From Larix sibirica (taxonomy: Eukaryota > Streptophyta > Pinopsida > Pinales > Pinaceae), in NCBI GenBank assembly GCA_004151065.3, contig NWUY0300048763.1:62190-75999 (forward strand): a stretch of 13,810 bases of DNA, given 5' to 3'. Of the stretch, positions 8,060 to 13,810 are shown piece by piece. Both the position numbers and the translations under genes were made by a program. The notes beneath the pieces were generated by a model. The model ran no database searches, was not told the DNA's origin, and saw only the letters and a program-made list of their open reading frames with translations. Each line of letters begins with the position of its first letter. Positions within the stretch are counted from its first letter, which is position 1.

Positions 8060-8640
8060 CTGGGGCAATGTATCCCATGGATCCATTAAGAGCAAGTGTT
8101 GAAGTAAGTGACTCAAGAGATGTTGCACCATATAATCTAACAATCCCAAATTCTGTTATTTTCCCTGACATGTCTTCATCCAAAAGCACATTTTTGAGAT
8201 TTATATCACAATGCACTACTTGTATAAAAGAATCATGATGAAGGTATTCCATGGCATGGACCACATCTATGTCAATGTTTAAAAGTGTTTCCAATGTCAA
8301 TTCAGATGCTTTCTCAGCATTGTTCTCATGTCCATTAGGATAGAAATGATTCTCTAAGCTTTCATTACACATAAACTCAAATATTAAACCTTTGAAATGG
8401 AGGTTGGAACATGAGGTTATGATTCTCACAAGATTTCGATATCAAATCTTTTGCAAGATCTTGCATTCTACTTCAAAACTCTTCTCAACTTGCTCATTTT
8501 GCAAATTGAGAACTTTCACAACAATAAGTGTGCCATCACTTAAAACCCCTTTGTACACACCCTTCCCCAACAAGTTGGCATCATTAAATCCATTTGTTGC
8601 TGCTGAAAGTTGTTGATATGAAATCCTTTGGTGCTGTGTA
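8060..8640 (-). pseudogene. Receptor-kinase pseudogene, exon 1 kinase N-lobe and catalytic loop
   Basis: Reads HQRISYQQLSAATNGFNDAN, then LLGKGVYKGVLSDG. The glycine loop, G-x-G-S-F-G-S-V-Y-K-G in relatives, is shortened to GKGVYKG, as if four codons were removed. The ATP-anchoring Lys is kept (IVVKVL, codon 8514-8516), as is a helix-C Glu (FEVECK). TGA at 8442-8444 sits where relatives have Arg (CGA to TGA). The catalytic loop is HCDINLKN (about 8190-8213): the catalytic Asp remains but the usual Lys two residues on is Asn. The Mg-binding DFG has become EFG (8145-8153). The segment ends GYIAP at the intron donor. The sequence is pseudokinase-like on top of the stop. Confidence 0.93.
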
Positions 8641-8656
8641 TTTGCAACTTCTCTCT

Positions 8657-8722
8657 CCAAAGGAATGCTAAAAGTAGACAACATAGAATAAAGCCCATAG
8701 CACCGACAATTGGAAACAATAT
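8657..8722 (-). other. Transmembrane segment of the receptor-kinase pseudogene
   Basis: About 22 hydrophobic residues, LFPIVGAMGFILCCLLLAFL followed by W-R-E, after the paired-Cys region LCGPKIFSLHAC. This is the expected single-pass helix with a basic stop-transfer flank. The frame is lost just after it, at about 8635-8650, before the juxtamembrane HQRISY. Confidence 0.85.
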
Positions 8723-10137
8723 TTTTTTCAAAACATTAAAATGGTTTCTTGATGATGTTGGACATGCATGTAATGAAAATATTTTTGGTCCACACAAACC
8801 AAGGTTTCCAATTAAGGATATGGTTTGATTTGTACAAAATTCTCCTTTGGATACTTCACCTGTCAACTTGTTAAAAGATAAATTTAGATATTGAAGCATT
8901 TTCATGTGTTTGAGAGAAACTGGTAATGCCCCTGACAAGGAGTTTGAAGAGAGATCTAGGAGCGTGAGATTTTTCAAATCTCCAAGTGAATTTGGAATAG
9001 AACCTTGGAAGGCATTTTGAGATAAATTCAATGATTGGAGTGCTAGGCAATTTCCAAGCATAGCTGGAATGAGTCCAGTCAATTTATTGCCAGAAATTTC
9101 TATCGCTTGAGCCATTATAATCTTACTGATATCTGCAGGTAACGATCCTTCTAATAAATTCCATGACAAATTTCTTGTGATATTCTTCCACCAAGTCTAT
9201 TATGAGACAAGTCGAGCAATTCCAAATTTGTGCACTCTCCTAAAGTCGCAGGTATCTTATCTGATAAGAAGTTGTGATGAAGATAAAGCTTTCTTAGTTG
9301 TGGAAGGTAACACAAGGAATCGGGAATTCTTCCTGAAAGCATATTTCTACTAAGGTCTAAGAGACCAAGATGTTTTAATGGTTTAAAGTCATTTGGGATG
9401 TTTCCTTCCAATTTATTGTTTCCAAAATTCAATCTTTCTAGTTTTACAAAGCTTTGCAACGATGGAATGCTACCATTGAAAATGTTTCCACTTAAATTGA
9501 GAAAGGTTAAGCTACTCAGATTACTAATCTGCAAAGGGATGTTTCCTTCTATTCTATTGGATGATAATGTCAAGATAGATAGATTGGTAGAAAGTTTACC
9601 TATGGTCATTGGCAAAATACCACCCAATCTATTATTGTCCAAGTTTAGGATACGAGAACAATTGGTTAGAGCTGTAAGAAAATGCATGGTGGTAGCACTT
9701 TTACTGTAAAGCTGATTATTCTGCAACCATAGATTTTGAAGGAGGGATAGCTTGCCTAACTCTAGTGGCACACTCCCACCCAAATAGTTGTAATGTAAAG
9801 CCAGTATTGTGAGTTTGGAACAATTTCCAATGGAATTTGATACGAGTCCAGTGAGTTGATTGCCCCATACACTGAGTATACTCAAGTTGCTTAGCTTGAC
9901 ACCCAATTACCAGGGAATGTGCCCTGTTAATTTATTTTCAGAAATGGACAATTCAGTCAAAGAGGAGATGTTTGATAAAGAAGTAGGAATTCTGCCTGAC
10001 CATTCATTGAATTGAAGGTAAAGCAATTGTAAATTAGTGAGCAAACTCAACTGAATGGGAATATTTCCTGTCAGACTGTTAAATGCAACGTCGAGAACAA
10101 CGAGATTATGGCAGCTCGAAAGGTTACTTGGAATTCC
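8723..10137 (-). pseudogene. Leucine-rich repeat ectodomain of the pseudogene (about 18 LRRs)
   Basis: Eighteen units of the plant LRR consensus LxxLxxLxLxxNxLxGxIP can be counted, for example LVVLDVAFNSLTGNIP, LTFLNLSGNIFNGSIP, LELLDLSHNRLGGRIS and LQSLNLSQNAFQGSIP. They are followed by the C-terminal cap GNLGLCGPK. The first visible LRR follows directly on the truncated N-terminal cap in another frame, so the cap's Cys pair and the first repeats are missing. TAA at 9907-9909 interrupts unit 4 (I-P-W-stop-L-G, possibly CAA to TAA). A frameshift near 9155-9180 joins HNRLGGRISQEI to LSWNLLEGSLP. Confidence 0.95.
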
Positions 10138-10232
10138 AACAAGGATTTACGATCATCGTGAATTGAGTGTGCAGAGGGGAAGGAAAGGAAGAGGATAAAG
10201 ACCAGAGAACAACAAAAACGGAGAAACCACAT
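10138..10232 (-). pseudogene. Signal peptide and start of LRR N-terminal cap
   Basis: MWFLRFCCSLVFILFLSFPS plus AHS is a classic secretion signal. It is followed by IHDDRKSLLEF, the first helix of the plant LRR N-terminal cap (relatives read D-D-R-x-A-L-L-x-F-K). The expected C-x-W and cysteine pair of the cap are absent, because the reading passes at TTGGAATTC straight into a later LRR in a different frame. Confidence 0.88.
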
Positions 10233-10266
10233 GATGTTTGATACTGAAACAAAACGCAGTGGAGAA

Positions 10267-10282
10267 ATGAATGAATGAATGA
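10267..10282. repeat. (ATGA)4 microsatellite in the presumed 5' UTR
   Basis: Four perfect ATGA units. On the gene strand this is CATT repeated, between the TATA-like element and the preferred start codon. Confidence 0.85.
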
Positions 10283-10298
10283 GCGTTCTCATAGATTA

Positions 10299-10304
10299 CT
10301 TATA
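10299..10304 (-). promoter_or_regulatory. TATA-like element of the kinase pseudogene
   Basis: GTTATAAGTAA on the minus strand, about 70 bases upstream of the ATG at 10232. If used, transcription would start at about 10270, which excludes the ATG at 10292. Its sequence is common in AT-rich DNA, so support is positional only. Confidence 0.35.
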
Positions 10305-10440
10305 ACGTTATAACGTCCAAGAGAGAGGTGGAAGCATACGTGTTCAAAACTCTGCCTAGCAGGAATGAGTGGTCAGTGAATATCTTAATTTCTCATCTCC
10401 CTCAGTTTAGTCAATTCGAGCAACAACAATGTCCCTCACT

Positions 10441-11050
10441 TTATGTCGTTGTAACAAAACTCGCATAAGGGAAGTAAACAGAGCGCATATTGTGTAGTAG
10501 GGATGTTAGGTTGTGTCTGGGTTCAAATTTACCTTCAAACTTGTGCTATTCTATTCTATGACACCAGCTAAATGCCAACACTCTTCATATTCTATTCTAT
10601 GACACCAGCTAAATGCCAACACTCTTCATATGAAAAAAATAAAAATTAATTTTTATGTGGTTGTAACAAAATTCGCAGAACGAAAGTAAATCAATAAGAA
10701 TTTAATGTCAAACAGAGAGTAGATTATGTAGATTGAGTAGTTGGGAAGCTAGGTTGTGTTTGTGTTCATTTGGGTTCAAATCTACCTTTAAACATGTGCT
10801 ATTGTATTCTATGATACTAGCTAAATGTCAACACTTTCCATATGAAAAAAATAAATTAATGTTTATGTGGTTGTAGCAAAACTCGTAGAACGGAAGTAAG
10901 ATCTACAAGAATTTAATGTCAAACAGAGAGTAAATTATATAGATTGAGTAGTTGGGAGGTTAGGTTGCGTTCATCTTCATTCAGATATAAATTTACTATA
11001 TTCTATGACGCTAGGTAAATGTCAACACTCTTCATATAAAGAAAAAAAAA
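10441..11050 (+). repeat. Minisatellite of three monomers of about 210 bp
   Basis: Monomers start TTATGTxGTTGTAxCAAAA at 10441, 10653 and 10863. Shared blocks are GAATTTAATGTCAAACAGAG (monomers 2 and 3), AGATTGAGTAGTTGGGA (2 and 3), GGTTCAAAT (1 and 2), TTCTATGACACCAGCTAAAT with variants, CCAACACTCTTCATAT and an A-rich end. Monomer 1 lacks about 40 bases in the middle but has an extra 41-bp internal duplication, so spacing is nearly constant (212 and 210 bp). The array starts about 140 bases upstream of the kinase TATA-like element. Confidence 0.93.
10549..10631 (+). repeat. Perfect 41-bp-period duplication inside minisatellite monomer 1
   Basis: TTCTATTCTATGACACCAGC, then TAAATGCCAACACTCTTCAT and AT is present at 10549-10590 and again at 10590-10631 with no mismatch. 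It is much more alike than the monomers are to each other, so it is a recent event. Confidence 0.95.
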
Positions 11051-11560
11051 ATAATGTGACATTGGTATCATCACAAAATAATGAAAATGATGTACATTGT
11101 ATTTATTATTTATCAATTCTAATTTCATTTAGAATTTTATTTTGTTATTGTTATAGTTCTAAATAGAAAATGTAAAAATAATGAAAGCTAAGCGTAGTCT
11201 AAAATCATTTTATTTTATATTTTAGGCCAGGTCATGTAGTAATTGTAATCATGTAACATTTTTAACTTTATAATTTTTTAGTATCCAAAATAATTTAAAA
11301 GATTGTTCAAATATTTAATTTAAATGTTTGATGATTTTATTTGAAGGGCTCGTGCAAAGTAATGATATCCACTTATGACAGGTTAGTTGCAANNAGAACT
11401 AGCAAGCATAAGGGATGTGCATAATACTATATAGTATAGACTATTGTGCTTACAAGCAACTTCAAAGGTTTATGGCGAATTCTACTTTTGTCGTCCCCAA
11501 CCCATCGTCCCCTAAACATGGTGGTGCACTCTAGCCTTCCCCAAAACCAGTGCAACATAG
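11051..11560. other. AT-rich spacer, with two undetermined bases
   Basis: No gene recognised. Two N bases at 11393-11394 mark an unresolved position in the assembly. A short palindromic AT stretch (ACTATATAGTATAGACTAT) lies near 11426-11444. Confidence 0.6.
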
Positions 11561-11790
11561 CAAAATACCATCAATGGGACTTGGTTGGTTTGTAAAGTAG
11601 AGCATTATTATTTCCTGCACTAAGGTTCAAATCTCCCCAAAGGCATGTTTTCCCCTCATGGGCCAATGTGCCTATTGGAGCAGGTTACTTGCATTTAGGC
11701 CCAGGTACAAGCCCTAGGAAATTTTAGACCCAAGGTATTCTCCATATGGAATTACATGACATTATCAGAGAGTAATCCTTCGCAGTGATT
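11560..11790 (+). mobile_element. Candidate tRNA-derived SINE
   Basis: GGTTCAAATCTCC at 11624-11636 matches a pol III B box. TGTAAAGTAGAGC at 11591-11603, about 33 bases upstream, resembles an A box of the tRNA type (A-G-T-x-G-A-G-C). The following 150 bases (TGTGCCTATTGGAGCAGGTT and later GGTACAAGCCCTAGG) are more GC-rich than the surroundings. No poly(A) or poly(T) tail or target-site duplication could be fixed. It could be another repeat with a chance B box. Confidence 0.4.
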
Positions 11791-12365
11791 GACGACTCAT
11801 TTGTAGAGGCTTCTTTTTCTCTCTCCCCTCATTCAGCCTCTATTTCTAGCTCTGGAACACCTTCGTTATATTTGTCGAGGTTTGTGCTTTTTGCTCCTAT
11901 AGTTATTTACTTCCATTATTGATTGGCTAGTTACCTAGCCCTCTTTTGCATTTATTTCCACTATTGATTGGCTATTTACTTAACCCCTCCTCTGTTTTAT
12001 GATTTTCGCTTTTGATATAACATGATTAGAAGATGTTTTCGCACTCCCACTTTTTTGTACTTTTGAATCATGGTGATCTATTTTTTCTTCATTAATTGGA
12101 CATTGATAAAATTATCTTAACTTATCTTCTCACTAATAAACTAAATTATTTATTAAAATTCAAGGTTAAGATGGATCTAGGATTAAGATGCACCAATACT
12201 TGTGGACATTTTTGGGACAATACATTATAAAATCAAATAAGTTTCACTATAATTTAGTGCAAAAAAATACAATATACCAGCTTAAGTATAGCTTATTACA
12301 ACAAAATATCTTCCCACTAATAAAAATATAAGGTTTACCCCTGGTACCATCCTAAAAATGTGGAA
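11791..12365. other. Spacer with one short tandem duplication
   Basis: No gene recognised. ATTTACTTCCATTATTGATT followed by GGCTAGTTACCTAGCCCTC at 11905-11943 recurs at 11950-11988 with about six differences (period 45). The rest is AT-rich. Confidence 0.7.
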
Positions 12366-12460
12366 ATGGTTGTGGTCAAAGAGTTACATCAAATTACTCT
12401 AAAAAACTAGAAAACTCAAGTTCAAATCCCTTGACGTATAAGTCCCTTGCTGTCCGATGG
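12366..12460 (+). mobile_element. Second candidate tRNA-derived SINE head
   Basis: TGTGGTCAAAGAGTT at 12371-12385 resembles an A box, and AAGTTCAAATCCC at 12418-12430 resembles a B box, about 45 bases apart, as in tRNAs with a long variable arm. What follows (GATGGACGCAATTAACCACA) is not recognised, and the 3' end is undefined, somewhere before the LINE remnant at 12697. A chance match is possible. Confidence 0.3.
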
Positions 12461-12739
12461 ACGCAATTAACCACACCATGTGCAAAATCTGGGTGAATTT
12501 GGCATAAAATACACCTCTGAATTGTGGTTGTGGCATGAAAGGGAAAGGTGGAAAAAACATTTAAAACAATTTTCATTTGCTTCACAGCTAATTGAATTTG
12601 AACTGCGGAAAAAATATATTATCGTTAACCTAAGACATGTAAGAGTGGAGATGAGATACCCGAATGCATTCGTGAGTTGTTGTCCAATGGCATGTATCAT
12701 CCTAGATGTAGTCCAGAATCATGCTTAGTTACGGTATCA

Positions 12740-13146
12740 TTAACCTGTTCTCGTTTGTGCCAAGCACCATCACCAACCTGTAGCCCTTGCTTAGATAACA
12801 AATATGCAATCAAGTTTCTTTCCCTATAGATGTGGTGAAAGTATATGTCCCTAAAATTTCCAGTCAGCCTATTCAGCTCCTCATAAAGTGGCCGGAGAAA
12901 AATATTCTTAGGATCTCTCTTGTGCCTCATCCAATTAATCATAAGCAGTGAATCCCCCAAAACTTGTAATTATCAAGCACCTTTTGAGATGGAAAGAATC
13001 AGAATAAATTTTAAAGCCATAAGCTCTATGTCATTGTTTAGGCTGCTTCCAAGACCTGCAAAAAACTTGATCCATTGTGAATCAGATAAATAAATAATCC
13101 CAACTGCACCTCCAATAGTAGGTACACATTGTGAGGCATCATTGAA
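12740..13146 (-). pseudogene. RNase H domain (RVT_3 type) of the LINE remnant
   Basis: Pieces in order: FNDASQCVPTIGGAVGIIYL, FFAGLGSSLNNDIELMALKF, VLGDSLLMINWMRHKRD, FHHIYRERNLIAYLLSKQGL. By family alignment the four metal-binding acids should lie in F-D-G-A-S, N-N-x-A-E-x-x-A-L, G-D-S and A-D-x-L-S. Here they read Asn (FNDAS), Glu (kept), Asp (kept) and Tyr (AYLLS), so two of four are lost. Stops at 13147, 12973 and 12970 flank or interrupt the domain. Relatives degrade the RNA strand of the RNA-DNA hybrid during element copying. Confidence 0.9.
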
Positions 13147-13439
13147 CTAACACCAACTACTAGATCTATCAATGTTCTCAATCGTGATTCTTCTATCCTT
13201 TTTTGCACCTTTGTCCCGAGGAAATATGTCTAAAATAGCAAGACTTTTGTTTGAACACACCTTAGGATCTATGTGAATATCATTAAATATTGCCTTATTC
13301 ATAGCTATCCATGCCCCACAAATCATAAGAGCAGATAAAGCCAAAAAAATTGTGTATAGCTCATTTTTATACCATCCTTGAAAAGCAATAGACAAATCAT
13401 TCCCTCTCCACTCAATCTGTATACCTTTCACAAAAGAAG

Positions 13440-13713
13440 CATGGTACCACATCCTGTTGATACAAGGGCATTGAATAAACAAATGAAAGATAGTCTCACA
13501 ACTATCTTTTCACAATGGACATTTGCCAGGGGCAATGCTGGAAATTTTTATCAAATGTTCCCAAACCGGGACCCTATTGGAAAGGGACAACCACATAAAG
13601 AGTTTACTCTTTAAGGGGCATTGAAGAGACCATATCATAGTATTCCACTGGGGGGGCTCCATAATATCCTCTTCCTCTCGTATAGTTCTGTACCCCAAAC
13701 TAGGAGTATACAT
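13440..13713 (-). pseudogene. zf-RVT (zinc-binding in reverse transcriptase) domain
   Basis: YTPSLGYRTI, then WNTMIWSLQCPLKSKLFMWL, SNRVPVWEHLIK, GKCPL-stop and ETIFHLFIQCPCINRMW. This matches the zf-RVT pattern of Y-T-x-K-x-G-Y, W-x-x-x-x-P-x-K-x-x-x-F-x-W and C-x-x-C...H-x-F-x-x-C. The second Cys of the C-x2-C pair is the TGA at 13510-13512 (TGT or TGC to TGA). The domain normally sits between the LINE reverse transcriptase and its C-terminal RNase H. Confidence 0.92.
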
Positions 13714-13810
13714 GCCCCCATTTAAGTTCTTGCTCCATATTAATTATGTTAAATGTACAACATCAGGAGACATTCTCCAAACCAATCTTGTGCAACCAAG
13801 ATTGATCCTC

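Larger units (their letters stand above)
7583..10232 (-). pseudogene. LRR receptor-like kinase pseudogene (LRR-XII / At2g24130-like)
   Basis: A plasma-membrane LRR receptor kinase of the type that senses extracellular ligands, now broken. In order: signal peptide MWFLRFCCSLVFILFLSFPS, N-terminal cap start HDDRKSLLEF, about 18 LRRs, a membrane segment, a Ser/Thr kinase domain split by one intron, and a tail ending near 7583. Lesions are an internal deletion after the cap start (junction about 10127-10140), TAA at 9907-9909, a frameshift near 9160, a frameshift near 8640, loss of the glycine-loop centre, TGA at 8442-8444 and TAG at 7640-7642. I prefer the ATG at 10230-10232 over the one at 10290-10292, because it begins the signal peptide directly and a TATA-like element sits only seven bases from the upstream ATG. 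Family assignment is strong; the exact orthologue is not known. Confidence 0.95.
12697..13810 (-). pseudogene. 3' end of a LINE-type pol (zf-RVT plus RNase H), decayed
   Basis: The 3' part of a plant non-LTR retrotransposon pol, or a related 'putative ribonuclease H' gene, running off the right edge. The reading stays in one frame for over 1 kb, with TAA at 13744-13746, TGA at 13510-13512, TAG at 13147-13149, TGA at 12973-12975 and TAA at 12970-12972, ending at a stop at 12697-12699. Order on the gene strand is zf-RVT, a linker of about 90 residues (GAWIAMNKAIFND), then an RNase H domain. The reverse transcriptase that should precede it lies outside the window. Decay by point mutation alone, with no frameshift, suggests an insertion younger than the gypsy and copia remnants. 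Confidence 0.9.

Noticed and set aside
9398-9709. Plus-strand 103-codon open frame rich in Leu/Pro
   Set aside because: Antisense shadow of the LRR array; its periodicity comes from the repeats.
10441-11050. CRISPR-like array
   Set aside because: Units are about 210 bp, diverged across their whole length and without distinct spacers; this is a plant minisatellite.
11591-11640. Functional tRNA gene
   Set aside because: Only A- and B-box-like words are present; I could not pair acceptor, D, anticodon and T stems into a cloverleaf.
12480-12728. Plus-strand 82-codon frame and overlapping minus-strand frames at 12394-12700
   Set aside because: All overlap one another and none shows a recognisable domain. 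I treat the block as unassigned repeat sequence, not as genes.

Overview
The window reads as plant nuclear DNA, most likely from a large, transposon-rich seed-plant genome, perhaps a gymnosperm. That is inferred from composition and gene type and was not tested. It is AT-rich, has no bacterial-style gene packing, and contains remains of three retrotransposon classes plus one broken leucine-rich-repeat receptor kinase gene with a plant-type intron. I see no gene that is intact from start to stop.

Layout, left to right. (1) 58-720, minus strand: a decayed Ty3/gypsy reverse transcriptase with six in-frame stops and a frameshift. (2) About 1027-2850, plus strand: a 'ghost' reading frame of about 600 codons, mostly in one frame despite stops, ending in a lysine-rich tail and followed by about 200 bases of A-rich DNA; I do not recognise the family. 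(3) About 3105-3355: a pyrimidine block then a purine block, with a perfect 15-bp inverted repeat. (4) 3365-4610 and beyond, minus strand: the 5' part of a Ty1/copia element, comprising an LTR inner edge, an initiator-Met primer-binding site, gag with zinc-knuckle remnant, protease with a lost active site, and the pre-integrase zinc region, where it breaks off. (5) About 4836-7530: no gene recognised, several short tandem duplications. (6) 7583-10232, minus strand: an LRR receptor-like kinase pseudogene (LRR-XII / At2g24130-like) with signal peptide, about 18 LRRs, transmembrane segment, kinase domain and one 97-bp intron. It is broken by a 5' internal deletion, two frameshifts and three stops, and has lost key kinase residues. 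(7) 10441-11050: a minisatellite of three monomers of about 210 bp just upstream of that gene. (8) 11560-12460: two weak candidates for tRNA-derived SINEs. (9) 12697-13810, minus strand: the 3' end of a LINE-type pol (zf-RVT followed by RNase H), in a single frame with five stops, running off the right edge.

There is no sign that these genes act together. The picture is a receptor-kinase relic in a repeat-filled intergenic landscape. The least explained element is the ghost frame at 1027-2850.
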